This document shows positions 1 through 7,487 of a stretch of 64,000 bases of DNA, piece after piece. Source of the DNA: Bradyrhizobium jicamae. Its GTDB lineage: Bacteria > Pseudomonadota > Alphaproteobacteria > Rhizobiales > Xanthobacteraceae. The stretch is from contig NZ_LLXZ01000123.1 of assembly GCF_001440395.1 (NCBI RefSeq), forward strand, positions 1-64,000, given 5' to 3'. The notes beneath the pieces were generated by a model. The model did no database searches, was not told where the DNA came from, and was given only the letters and a program-made list of their open reading frames with translations. Every line of letters begins with the position of its first letter. Position 1 is the stretch's first letter. The position numbers and the translations under genes were made by a program.

Positions 1-89
1 CACCCGACCAATGCTGCAAGCCGTCAGAAAGTTCTTGCCAGGGCGCCGTCCACACGAGAACCAAAGCAGACGCGCTGAAGCCAGCCGAG

Positions 90-115
90 ATGTCCGCTTC
101 TGGTAATGCGGACAT
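90..115. repeat. Short palindromic repeat, 8-bp arms
   Basis: ATGTCCGC at 90-97 is matched exactly by GCGGACAT at 108-115 across a 10-base spacer containing TTCTGG. A degenerate relative with the same ATGTC-TTCTGG core occurs near 52152. It lies outside any gene I can support, downstream of the leftward gene that starts at 426. It looks like a dispersed intergenic palindrome rather than a terminator, because no T-run follows on either strand. Confidence 0.45.
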
Positions 116-147
116 ACATGGCCGGCGTAAGCCGGCATGCCGCGCCT

Positions 148-426
148 TCAGCAGCCCCGGCAGATCGAATTGAGCATCCTGTCGACCTTCGCTTCCTCGC
201 GGTCGATGGCGGGACTGGTGCCAAGCGGTGGTCCTTTCATCAGATGGCCGGTGCCGGTCGAGGAAAGCGCGGTACCCAGCGAATTGGTACCGGGCGTGGC
301 GGCGCTCGTACCGAAGGCGCCGCCAGTCATGGCCCCGTGCACGGAACCCATGCCGCCGCGGGCGAACGCAGCCGTTCCCGTGAGGCTAACGACACTTAGG
401 ACGCAAAGAACGCAAATGCTTCTCAT
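148..426 (-). CDS. Small secreted protein of unknown function
   Basis: The 92-residue product begins with a clear Sec signal peptide (MRSICVLCVLSVVSLTG, likely cut after the AFA near residue 23). A Gly/Ala/Ser/Thr-rich low-complexity stretch follows, then a charged segment (DREEAKVDR), and it ends with two cysteines (SICRGC). The start at 426 is preferred to the longer open frame because AGGAG lies 7 bases upstream and the signal peptide begins there. The two C-terminal cysteines could form a disulfide in the periplasm. I recognise no family. A GCCGGC hairpin at 121-136 lies just past its stop but lacks a T-run. Confidence 0.6.
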   Translation of the reverse strand: MRSICVLCVLSVVSLTGTAAFARGGMGSVHGAMTGGAFGTSAATPGTNSLGTALSSTGTGHLMKGPPLGTSPAIDREEAKVDRMLNSICRGC

Positions 427-644
427 GACGTTGCTCCTGATCTGTTCGCCCGATTGCGGAGCCTCGGCACGCATTGGATGCGCGGCCGCGAGTCCGGCCG
501 CGATCACGCGTCGGAGCGCAGGCCGATTTCGGCTCTGACGATCGAGGTGGTGTCGGTACCGGAGAATTCCGACTTAAAAAACGTTAAGGAAAGTGTTTTC
601 ATCACGCTCGGGCGTGTCAGGCCGCCGGCCTTATGAAGACACGA

Positions 645-1304
645 CTACACCGCGTTGATATCGACGCTTTCCAGTATCGGCTTCGGGTAGCCATCGCGCG
701 CCACCTTGATCATGGCGCGGCCGAGCTGTTCGCTTGTCGTCATGTGGTTCGGCGTGGCGCGCACCATCCAGGACAGCAGCGGCCCGCTGATAGCGTAGAC
801 CGCATTCACCCAGGCGGTCTTGGACCTGACGCCGTGCAGCGGCTGGATGCCGGATGGCCGGAACATGTACGCCGCCTTGAACGGCAGCTTGAGCAGATCG
901 TTCTCGGTCTTGCCCTTGACCCGCGCCCATCGGAGCGGGCCCTGCTCGGTCGAATCAGTGCCTTTGCCGGTGACGTAGGTGAAGACCATGCCGGGGTTGA
1001 GCCGGGCCAGCGTTTTGGCCGCCGCCATGGTGACGTCGTAGGTCAGATGGCGGTAGCGCTCCAGATCCATGCCGATCGAGGAGACGCCGAGGCAGAAGAA
1101 GCAGGCGTCGTATCCGGCAAGCTCGGATTCGATCTTCGAGAAATCCGTGAAATCGTCGTGCAGGACTTCGCGCAGCTTGGCGTGCTGCACCCCGGCCGGG
1201 CTGCGGGAGACCGCCAGCACTTCCGTGACGCCAGCATCGACAAGGCATTCGCGCAGGACGCCCTGCCCGACCATGCCGGTGGCGCCAAATAGAATCGTCT
1301 TCAT
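645..1304 (-). CDS. NAD(P)-binding Rossmann-fold (atypical SDR) protein
   Basis: The 219-residue protein opens with a Rossmann dinucleotide-binding strand and glycine motif (FGATGMVGQG, residues 5-14), typical of atypical/extended SDRs of the NmrA or YbjT-like type. A FCLGVSS segment follows around residue 73, where such proteins contact the cofactor. Downstream motifs YVTGKGTDS and RPSGIQP fit the same family. I do not see a clear classical YxxxK pair, so the activity is uncertain. It may be a sensor or a reductase. Its ATG overlaps the stop of the upstream alpha/beta hydrolase gene (ATGA at 1301-1304), so the two are probably translationally coupled. Confidence 0.8.
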   Translation of the reverse strand: MKTILFGATGMVGQGVLRECLVDAGVTEVLAVSRSPAGVQHAKLREVLHDDFTDFSKIESELAGYDACFFCLGVSSIGMDLERYRHLTYDVTMAAAKTLARLNPGMVFTYVTGKGTDSTEQGPLRWARVKGKTENDLLKLPFKAAYMFRPSGIQPLHGVRSKTAWVNAVYAISGPLLSWMVRATPNHMTTSEQLGRAMIKVARDGYPKPILESVDINAV

Positions 1305-2125
1305 GATTTGATGAACGCCAAGAGGTCTGCGTTGATGGTGGCGGCTTCCGTGGTGGGCATGCCGTGCGGAAAGCCCTTGTAGGTCTTCAGCGTGCCGTTC
1401 TTCAGCAGCTTTGCCGACAATGGCGCGGAGTCCGCGTAAGGCACGATCTGGTCGTCGTCGCCATGCATCACCAGAACAGGCACGTTGATCTTCTTGAGGT
1501 CTTCGGTGAAGTCGGTCTGCGAGAAGGCGACGATGCCGTCGTAATGCGCTTTGGCGCCGCCCATCATGCCCTGGCGCCACCAGTTCTCGATCACGGCTTC
1601 CGACGGCTTGGCGCCCGGCCGATTGTAGCCATAGAAGGGGCCTGCCGCGACGTCGCGATAGAACTGCGAACGGTTGGCCGCCACCTGCGCCTGGAAATCG
1701 TCGAACACCGCCTTGGGCAGGCCGCCGGGATTGGCCGGCGTCTGCACCATCAAGGGCGGCACCGCGGCGATGATTGCCGCCTTCGCCACACGGCTCTCGC
1801 CGTGACGGGCAATGTAATGCACCACCTCGCCGCCGCCGGTGGAATGGCCGACGTGAACGGCATTCTTCAGATCGAGATGCGCGGTCAGCGCCGCGAGATC
1901 GTCGGCATAATGATCCATGTCATGGCCGTCCGCCACCTGGCTGGAGCGGCCATGGCCGCGGCGGTCATGGGCGATGACGCGAAAACCGTTGTTCAGGAAG
2001 AACATCATCTGCGCGTCCCAGTCGTCCGCCGACAGCGGCCAGCCATGGCTGAACACGATCGGCTGGCCCTTGCCCCAATCCTTGTAGAAGATCTCGACGC
2101 CGTCTTTGGTCGTGATGGTGGGCAT
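1301..2125 (-). CDS. Alpha/beta hydrolase, cofactor-free haloperoxidase-like
   Basis: This 274-residue cytoplasmic protein has the whole alpha/beta-hydrolase core. The oxyanion-hole HGWP is near residues 27-30, the nucleophile elbow GHSTGG has Ser95, the acid lies in HGDDDQ (about Asp225) and the base is His254 in GFPHG. The sequence around these motifs (RRGHGRS, TGGGEV) resembles the non-haem chloroperoxidase/arylesterase branch. The physiological substrate cannot be read from sequence. Chloroperoxidase names in this family reflect in-vitro perhydrolysis. The ATG is preceded by an AGGAG-like site, and the stop overlaps the start of the downstream Rossmann-fold gene, implying one transcript. 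Confidence 0.88.
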   Translation of the reverse strand: MPTITTKDGVEIFYKDWGKGQPIVFSHGWPLSADDWDAQMMFFLNNGFRVIAHDRRGHGRSSQVADGHDMDHYADDLAALTAHLDLKNAVHVGHSTGGGEVVHYIARHGESRVAKAAIIAAVPPLMVQTPANPGGLPKAVFDDFQAQVAANRSQFYRDVAAGPFYGYNRPGAKPSEAVIENWWRQGMMGGAKAHYDGIVAFSQTDFTEDLKKINVPVLVMHGDDDQIVPYADSAPLSAKLLKNGTLKTYKGFPHGMPTTEAATINADLLAFIKS

Positions 2126-2150
2126 TTCGAATTCTCCTCTTGTTGAGCAT

Positions 2151-2233
2151 CATTCCGGGACATGCATTTTCGCGGATGCGAAATCCGGATGAGATGGAGA
2201 TTCCGGGTTCGCGCTGAAGCGCCCCCCGGAATG
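2151..2233. repeat. Palindromic intergenic repeat, diverged copy A
   Basis: CATTCCGGG at 2151-2159 pairs with CCCGGAATG ending at 2233. Between them is a GAGATTCCGGGTTCGCGCT stretch nearly identical to the one in the copy at 16596-16673. The two copies share outer arms, the inner GATTCCGGGTTCG core and the flanking GCGCCCC, but this copy carries several mismatches and a longer left half. It sits between the membrane-protein gene ending at 2245 and the hydrolase gene starting at 2125, partly in the region that would hold the hydrolase promoter. Transcribed, it would fold into a long hairpin. Confidence 0.65.
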
Positions 2234-2244
2234 CCGAAATCGGG

Positions 2245-2775
2245 TTAGGCAGGCTGTGCCGGCGCCGGCCGGAATCGCCGGAGCACACCGATAATGACGA
2301 CGACGAAGAACACCAGCACGACGCCCTGGGCGACGGCGAACGGCGGCTCGGCCGGCGGCACGCTCGGCGCCAGCGCGTGCAACGCCGGCACTTTCAGGAA
2401 CGACTGGACCACCAGCACGAAGACGTTGAGATAGAGCGAAATCAACGCGGTCAGCGCGTAAATCCAGCGCCAGGCGCCATTAAGCTTCATGATGTAGAGG
2501 GCAAAGCAGGCGATCGCCAGCAGCACCAGCGAAAGAAAGCCGAACATATGCGACGGCAACAGTTTCTCGGACGGGAACGGAGGAATCAGAAACCCCGAAA
2601 CACTGGTGAGGATCGTGAACAACAGGAAGATCGCCGTCAGGCCCGGCATCCGCTTCGAGCCGAGCATCCCGAACATCACGACAAGGCCCGCAACGATGGC
2701 GATCAGGCTGATGACCACATGCACCAGAACGAATGTCGCCAAGCTCATCCCTAAAATCATCTGCGCCCCCGCCAT
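2245..2775 (-). CDS. Four-helix integral membrane protein, unknown function
   Basis: The 176-residue product has about five hydrophobic spans: residues 8-35, 44-62, 74-95, 102-124 and 150-167. A short Arg/Pro-rich tail (RRFRPAPAQPA) is probably cytoplasmic. There is no signal peptide and no catalytic motif. The SGFLIPPFP and HMFGFLSLV stretches are typical of small uncharacterised alphaproteobacterial membrane proteins. In-frame ATGs at 2775, 2760 and 2751 are all possible starts. None has a strong ribosome binding site, so the N-terminus is uncertain. It may be cotranscribed with the hydrolase gene downstream, although a palindromic repeat lies between. Confidence 0.7.
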   Translation of the reverse strand: MAGAQMILGMSLATFVLVHVVISLIAIVAGLVVMFGMLGSKRMPGLTAIFLLFTILTSVSGFLIPPFPSEKLLPSHMFGFLSLVLLAIACFALYIMKLNGAWRWIYALTALISLYLNVFVLVVQSFLKVPALHALAPSVPPAEPPFAVAQGVVLVFFVVVIIGVLRRFRPAPAQPA

Positions 2776-2977
2776 TGGAAATGTTCCAAAGCATACGTCG
2801 CATCGTCAAAAATTTCCACACGCGTCGCGTGCAGCGTCGTCAGGGCAGGCATGTGCGTGAATAAATGACGCATCAACGAAAGTAGTATGATGCACGAAAT
2901 CTTTGCAACGCTGTCACAAACCGGAGCAGCGCCCGCGCTGAAGTTGAATCCAGGGCGTGTACTCAGGGCGCTGCGCT

Positions 2978-2995
2978 ATGCGCCAATTGACGCAT
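2978..2995. promoter_or_regulatory. Imperfect 18-bp palindrome ahead of the 3042 gene
   Basis: ATGCG at 2978-2982 and CGCAT at 2991-2995 flank CCAATTGA, giving an 18-bp palindrome centred on AATT with one mismatched pair. It ends 46 bp before the preferred GTG start of the next gene, where an operator or activator site could sit. A similar GTGCGT/ACGCAT pair lies around 2855-2873. This is only a structural candidate, since no regulator family is suggested by the sequence. Confidence 0.3.
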
Positions 2996-3041
2996 TCACC
3001 GCCATTTCTAGACTATGCCGGAATTCACGAAGGGGGCAGGC

Positions 3042-3806
3042 GTGCTTTCAAAACTCAAAAATCTGGCTGCAGACGCCATGAAAAGCGTCAGCGGACAGTT
3101 CGCGAACGCCTCCGGGGCAATTGCCGATCTGGCCGCCAGTCTTGCTACCCGCGCCGCGGCGGCCGCTGATCTCGGCCGCATTCTCGATATCATAGAAATG
3201 GTCCCGGGCGTAAGTTTCGACAAGCCCGAGCCCGATGCTGACTATCTCAATACGTTGCTGGCTGCCGTGCAGATGGGCGAGCTGACGCTGGCCGTGCATT
3301 ATCGCCAGCAAACCGAAGCCAGCGTGGTGCGCTTGCATCCCATCACAACGGCAGAGGCCAATGCACTAACCGGCTCGGAGAACAAGTTCTCCTCGAAAAG
3401 CCTGGTCGACGGTGAAGGCGACAAACCTGCCATCCAGATGCTGATGAACACCGAGCATCTGGCGGAAAATTACCGGCACGTTTCCGCCGATACGCTGATC
3501 AACGCATTGGCCTTCCCGGTCGAGAATGTCAAAGGCGGCTTCATCATCGCCAAACCGTTTCGTGCGATCGCGCGACCGATCGCTGGCTGGCTGCTCAACA
3601 TTATTTTCGACCAGGGCGAAAAACTGCACCGGCGCTTCCTCGGTAATCGCGGCGAAGATCAACTCCCATCGCCTTCGCCACTTGCGGACGAAGAACAAAC
3701 CGACGCACCGCGTGCCTCAAGGACGCCGGAAGGCGGCGACGTCCAAGCCCCGGGCTCCGATCGAACCATCGAGGACCCGCCGCGGAACGATGGGCGGATT
3801 GATTAA
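3042..3806 (+). CDS. Protein of unknown function
   Basis: The 254-residue product has an Ala-rich N-terminus (residues about 5-45, predicted helical), a mixed hydrophilic middle, a short hydrophobic segment around AIARPIAGWLLNIIF and a charged, Pro/Glu/Asp-rich low-complexity tail from about residue 205. The GTG at 3042 is chosen because AAGGGGG lies 5 bases upstream. An ATG at 3015 would add nine residues but has no ribosome binding site. I recognise no domain. The hydrophobic segment could be a membrane-peripheral helix. The codon pattern is that of the neighbours, so I see no sign of recent transfer. Confidence 0.6.
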   Translation: MLSKLKNLAADAMKSVSGQFANASGAIADLAASLATRAAAAADLGRILDIIEMVPGVSFDKPEPDADYLNTLLAAVQMGELTLAVHYRQQTEASVVRLHPITTAEANALTGSENKFSSKSLVDGEGDKPAIQMLMNTEHLAENYRHVSADTLINALAFPVENVKGGFIIAKPFRAIARPIAGWLLNIIFDQGEKLHRRFLGNRGEDQLPSPSPLADEEQTDAPRASRTPEGGDVQAPGSDRTIEDPPRNDGRID

Positions 3807-3955
3807 ACACGGTCGAGAGCAGCGCTCCATGCATCGTCGCTGGCGCCAAACCGGATATCGCTCTGGCATTTGGATAAACTTTATCTATCCAGCTAATGGG
3901 ATCGACATAGCGATTTCCGAGATTTCGTAGTCGTGCGCGATCACTGGGGGAGACC

Positions 3956-4234
3956 ATGGTAGAGTCAACAGCCATGGAATCCCGAAACGAAATGTCAGAG
4001 CCGCGCACAATCCGCGACGACGCGACCTCTACAACGCCGTGCATCGTCAATGGCCTGACGTTTCGCCCTCGTAAAAAGATCAATGTCTGGAAAGGTCTCG
4101 GCATTGTTCTCGGCACCACTTTGGTGCCGGATGTCATCGTGCTCCTCGCCATCATCCCGTTCGCTGTGCGTCGCATTCTGAAGGTTCTCGACGCGAGAGG
4201 AATGCTGGCTGACCGACCGGACGTTCTGAAATGA
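3956..4234 (+). CDS. Small single-span membrane protein, unknown
   Basis: The 92-residue product has a polar N-terminal 45 residues, a basic patch (RPRKKINVWK), one hydrophobic span of about 22 residues (GLGIVLGTTLVPDVIVLLAIIPF) and a basic C-terminal tail. GGGGGAGACC sits directly before the ATG, a good ribosome binding site. The preceding 149 bases hold no gene. Function is unknown. The topology fits a small inner-membrane protein with an N-terminal cytoplasmic domain. Confidence 0.6.
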   Translation: MVESTAMESRNEMSEPRTIRDDATSTTPCIVNGLTFRPRKKINVWKGLGIVLGTTLVPDVIVLLAIIPFAVRRILKVLDARGMLADRPDVLK

Positions 4235-4300
4235 CGAGACCGATAATCCTCGAATGGATAGCCGGTCCATTCCCCTGGCTGGGCGGAGCCGCGACGTAGT

Positions 4301-4669
4301 ATGTTTGTCCGCTTTGTGGTCGGCACCGACGGCGAGAACCACCGATTGCTGAAGGGGATCATCAATGAGGCATTTCGTCTTCGCGACCGTGGGCGCCTCG
4401 ACCCCCATCAACAGGCCTGCCTTAAGGACGCACATGTGTGGCTGAACGCCCACCTCCCTGTTCCGCCATTTTCCAGGAGCGACTGGGGCCCAAACGTAGT
4501 TTGCTGGTTCAAGGACACTGCTGACCCGTCGATCAAGAAGATGTGGGAAATCGTAGCTATCCTCAGGGAGAACGGCATCGCCGTGCGCCTACTTAGATCA
4601 AGGAATCCAGGAAAGATTGTCTACGAGGATGACTTCCAGGTCGTCGTTCGGGAGTGGAAGCGCCTGTAG
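4301..4669 (+). CDS. Conserved hypothetical protein, small soluble alpha/beta
   Basis: The 122-residue protein is soluble, with no signal peptide or membrane span. Motifs MFVRFVVGTD at the N-terminus and GKIVYEDDFQVV near the C-terminus (about residues 104-115) match my memory of a widespread unannotated family found in proteobacteria, cyanobacteria and planctomycetes. That link is recollection and was not checked by search. Trp/Cys residues are grouped in the centre (WGPNVVCWFKD). It stands alone between two unrelated genes, and a weak GGAG lies 12 bases before the ATG. I assign no function. Confidence 0.65.
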   Translation: MFVRFVVGTDGENHRLLKGIINEAFRLRDRGRLDPHQQACLKDAHVWLNAHLPVPPFSRSDWGPNVVCWFKDTADPSIKKMWEIVAILRENGIAVRLLRSRNPGKIVYEDDFQVVVREWKRL

Positions 4670-4700
4670 GCGGACGCCGAAAGCCCATGTCTGCATCGTG

Positions 4701-5012
4701 TCAATAATAGCGGGGTATCGGACCGTTATGCGGCGTCTTGCGGTGCGACAGATCGAACAGCACCTCGTCGACATAGCACCAGCCCCAGCCTTCCGGCGGA
4801 TCGTAGCCTTCGATCACCGGGTGGCCGGTGGCATGGAAGTGCGCTGAGGCATGCTTGTTCGGCGAATCGTCGCAGCAGCCGACATGGCCGCAGGTGCGGC
4901 AGATCCGCAGATGCAGCCACCGGCTTCCGCTTTTCAGGCACTCCTCGCAGCCGAGCGCGCTCGGCGTTACGGTTTGGATGCCGGCGATGTGGCTGCAGCC
5001 CTTTTTCGTCAC
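4701..5012 (-). CDS. UBP-type zinc finger protein
   Basis: This 103-residue protein is essentially a stand-alone ZnF-UBP domain. The ligand pattern is complete: C6/H8, C22-x2-C25, C38-x2-C41, C46 or C47, then H54, H58/H60 and H64. The WCYVDEVLF strand (residues 78-86) occupies the position where eukaryotic ZnF-UBP domains grip the C-terminal Gly-Gly of ubiquitin. The start is a GTG at 5012 with an AGGGG-type site upstream. It follows the flavoprotein gene by 29 bases on the same strand, so the two are probably cotranscribed and act together. The bacterial ligand is unknown. In eukaryotes the domain binds free peptide C-termini. Confidence 0.85.
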   Translation of the reverse strand: MTKKGCSHIAGIQTVTPSALGCEECLKSGSRWLHLRICRTCGHVGCCDDSPNKHASAHFHATGHPVIEGYDPPEGWGWCYVDEVLFDLSHRKTPHNGPIPRYY

Positions 5013-5041
5013 CGCTTCACCCCTCGCGCGTTTCGAAGAAC

Positions 5042-6748
5042 CTAGAGCGCCGGCTTCATGCTGTCGGCGAGAAAGCCGTGCAGCGCCGCCACCACCTGGG
5101 CGCCCTCGCCGATCGCGCCGCCGACGCGCTTGACCGAGCCGGAGCGAACGTCACCGACCGCGAACACGCCGGGCACCGAGGTTTCCAGCGGCGAGGCGGA
5201 CCGCCCGTCCTTCTGGGTGCATTGCGTGCCCGTCACCACGAAGCCGCCGCGATCGACCATGACGCCGCAGCCCTCGAGCCAGGTCGTTGCCGGATCGGCG
5301 CCGACGAACAAAAAGAGATTACGGATATCGAGCGTGTGCTGTTCCGGCGCGAGACGGCTGCGCCAGCGCAGCCGCGTCAGCGCCGCCTCGGCATCGCCTT
5401 CGAGGCCGACGACCTCGGTATTGAACATCAGTTCGATGTTGGGGGTCGCCTCGATGCGCTCGATCAGATAGCGCGACATGCTGGCGCCGAGCCCGCCGCC
5501 GCGGATGATCATGTAGACCTTGCGCGCATGGCCGGACAGGAACACCGCGGCTTGCCCTGCGGAATTGCCGCCGCCGACCAGCACGACGTCTTGGTCCATG
5601 CACAGCTTGGCCTCGATCGGCGAGGCCCAGTACCAGACGCCGCGGCCTTCGAATTTCGCGAGGTTCTCGATCTCCGGCCGGCGATAGCGCGCGCCGCTCG
5701 CCACCACGACGGATTTGGCGCGCATCGTTTTCCCGCAATCGGTCGCCAGCGCAAAGACGCCATCGGGGCGGCTGCAATCGAGCGAGTTGATCGAGACCGG
5801 GATCAGCATGTCGGCGCCGAATTTCTGCGCCTGGGTGAAGGCGCGCCCGGTCAGCGCCTGACCGGTGATGCCGGTCGGGAAGCCGAGATAGTTTTCGATC
5901 CGGGCGCTGGCGCCGGCCTGGCCACCGAACGCGCGCGCGTCGAACACCGCGACCGACAATCCTTCGGATGCCGCATAGACGGCGGTGGCGAGGCCCGCCG
6001 GCCCGCTGCCGATCACCGCGACATCGTAGAGCTTTTCATGATTGTGCTCGCCGATCATGCCGATCGCGTAGGCGATCGCCGGCTCCGACGGATTGCGCAG
6101 CACCCGGCCGTCGGCAATCACGACCAGCGGCAGTTCGGCGCGCGAGGCGGCATAACGCGCGACGAGGTCGGCGGCGTCCTTGTCGGTCGCGGGATCGAGC
6201 AAATGGTAGGGCTGGCCGTTACGCCCCAGAAAATTCTGCAGCCGCGCCATGTCGCCAAGCGAAGGCGGGCCGATCAGCACCGGGCCGCCGGCGCCGCCCT
6301 GGATCAGGCTGACCCGGCGCAGGATCAGCGCCCGCATGATGCGCTCGCCGAGTTCGGCTTCCGCGACCAGCAGCGCCCGCAATTGATCCGGCGGAATCAA
6401 GAGCGTCTCGACATCGCCCTCAGCGTGGCCATCCACCAGCGCGAGGCGGCCCGAGAGCTGGCCGAGTTCGGCCAGAAATTGCCCCGGCCCCTGGTCGATG
6501 ATCGGGGTGACATGACCAAGGCCGTCGCGCTGGGTGATCGCGACGTGGCCCGACAGCACCACGAACATGCCGGGACCCTGCTTGCCGGTCTCGAACAGGG
6601 CTTCGCCGTGCTCATAGCTGCACAAGCTCCCGAACCTGCGCATGCGCTCGATTTCGGGAGGCGTGAGCGCCGGGAATGTCTGCTCGTGACGGGGAAACGT
6701 ATAGGCGTTGGGTCCGGTCGCCGGACCGGCCGTGGTGTCTGCACTCAT
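5042..6748 (-). CDS. Cyclic-nucleotide-binding, thioredoxin-reductase-like flavoprotein
   Basis: The 568-residue protein, starting MSADTT, has three parts. Residues about 28-150 form a cNMP-binding (CAP/Crp) beta-roll. Residues 160-235 look like a cysteine-less thioredoxin-like segment (LGRNGQPYHLLD). Residues 240-565 are a thioredoxin-reductase-like unit with FAD GxGxxG (GSGPAG, 247-252), NADPH-binding GGGNSAG (392-398) and the C-terminal FAD site (FAVGDV). The redox CxxC of true thioredoxin reductases is absent: where it belongs, residues 374-377 read WASP. It therefore cannot reduce a disulfide by that route. The ATG at 6748 has GGGTGG upstream, while a longer frame to 6811 lacks one. The UBP zinc-finger gene follows. 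Confidence 0.88.
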   Translation of the reverse strand: MSADTTAGPATGPNAYTFPRHEQTFPALTPPEIERMRRFGSLCSYEHGEALFETGKQGPGMFVVLSGHVAITQRDGLGHVTPIIDQGPGQFLAELGQLSGRLALVDGHAEGDVETLLIPPDQLRALLVAEAELGERIMRALILRRVSLIQGGAGGPVLIGPPSLGDMARLQNFLGRNGQPYHLLDPATDKDAADLVARYAASRAELPLVVIADGRVLRNPSEPAIAYAIGMIGEHNHEKLYDVAVIGSGPAGLATAVYAASEGLSVAVFDARAFGGQAGASARIENYLGFPTGITGQALTGRAFTQAQKFGADMLIPVSINSLDCSRPDGVFALATDCGKTMRAKSVVVASGARYRRPEIENLAKFEGRGVWYWASPIEAKLCMDQDVVLVGGGNSAGQAAVFLSGHARKVYMIIRGGGLGASMSRYLIERIEATPNIELMFNTEVVGLEGDAEAALTRLRWRSRLAPEQHTLDIRNLFLFVGADPATTWLEGCGVMVDRGGFVVTGTQCTQKDGRSASPLETSVPGVFAVGDVRSGSVKRVGGAIGEGAQVVAALHGFLADSMKPAL

Positions 6749-6828
6749 TGTCGCCACCCAAAGAAACAAGAACTGTGCGAAGCGCCGCCACGCCGCCCGG
6801 CGAGCGATCAAGGCATTCTCCCTCTACG

Positions 6829-7026
6829 CTACCGGTGTGGCTTTTCTCCGCTGGCGTCATCTAGGGAGACATCGGCGTTTTCGGAAGATGCGGCGTCGCT
6901 GCGCCCGCGCGCCTGCGACTTCCGCCGCTTGAGATTTTCGCGCAACGCCAGCTTCAGCCGGTCGCGCCGTGAATCCTTCGCATCCACAGCCGTCTTGCCC
7001 GCGCCCTTGCCTTGATCGCCCGTCAT
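6829..7026 (-). CDS. Small basic protein of unknown function
   Basis: The 65-residue product is very basic and hydrophilic, with a central KDSRRDRLKLALRENLKRR helix-like segment and an acidic, Ser/Ala-rich tail. Proteins with this central motif are, as I recall, common as unannotated small ORFs in Bradyrhizobium-like genomes. Two adjacent ATGs (7026 and 7029) could serve as start, with a weak GGCGGA upstream. The gene lies 80 bases upstream of the flavoprotein gene on the same strand and could share its transcript. No function is assigned. Confidence 0.55.
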   Translation of the reverse strand: MTGDQGKGAGKTAVDAKDSRRDRLKLALRENLKRRKSQARGRSDAASSENADVSLDDASGEKPHR

Positions 7027-7029
7027 CAC

Positions 7030-7363
7030 CAGTCCGCCGAATATCCTTGCTCGAAACAGAGGCAGCCGGACGCACCGCCCGCTGCCGCCGGAACATAGTG
7101 CGTTTCGCGGCCCCTCGCCGCAACGGGCCCGTCGAGCTGACGGCGAGGCGATTGAACGCGCGGGTCAATGATTCGACGCTCCGGGGAACCGGATCGGCCG
7201 GAAGTTGACCGTTTTGAAGGCCTTCGCCGGCGACCACGCCGATTTTTCACGATTTTGGGCCCTTCCCGGCCCGCCCGCGTGCTTGCGCCAGAGGGGCCCT
7301 TGTGGCAAGAACCGGCCGCCTAGTGGGAGCCCGTTGGGGCCGATTCCCTTAAGTACCGGGCAT
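7030..7363. other. Intergenic stretch without a supported gene
   Basis: These 334 bases separate the small basic protein gene from tRNA-Thr. The open frames here are short, Arg/Pro-rich in every reading and have no convincing start, so I read them as G+C artefacts. The stretch should contain the tRNA promoter and the leftward promoter of the 7026 gene. I could not pick out confident -35/-10 boxes for either. Confidence 0.5.
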
Positions 7364-7438
7364 GCTGCCGTAGCTCAGTGGTAGAGCACTCCATTGGTAA
7401 TGGAGAGGTCGACAGTTCAATCCTGTCTGGCAGCACCA
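7364..7438 (+). tRNA. tRNA-Thr (anticodon GGT)
   Basis: The 75-base gene folds into a full cloverleaf. The acceptor is GCTGCCG with TGGCAGC (one G-U pair). The D-arm contains AGCTCAGTGGTAGAGC. The anticodon stem CTCCA/TGGAG encloses the loop TTGGTAA with anticodon GGT, reading ACC/ACU threonine codons. The T-arm is GACAG-TTCAATC-CTGTC, the discriminator is A and CCA is encoded. No copy of the tRNA 3' end was noticed elsewhere in the window, so nothing suggests use as an integration site here. Confidence 0.97.
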
Positions 7439-7487
7439 TTCTTTCCGAAAATTGCCGACATCCTGCTCTCTGCAGCAGCCGAAGCCG

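Noticed and set aside
5078..7015. A 645-codon open frame antisense to the flavoprotein gene
   Set aside because: It has no recognisable motif, and the codon pattern fits the minus-strand gene.
7364..7438. tRNA-Thr as an integration site for a mobile element
   Set aside because: No integrase gene and no repeat of the tRNA 3' end were found in the window.
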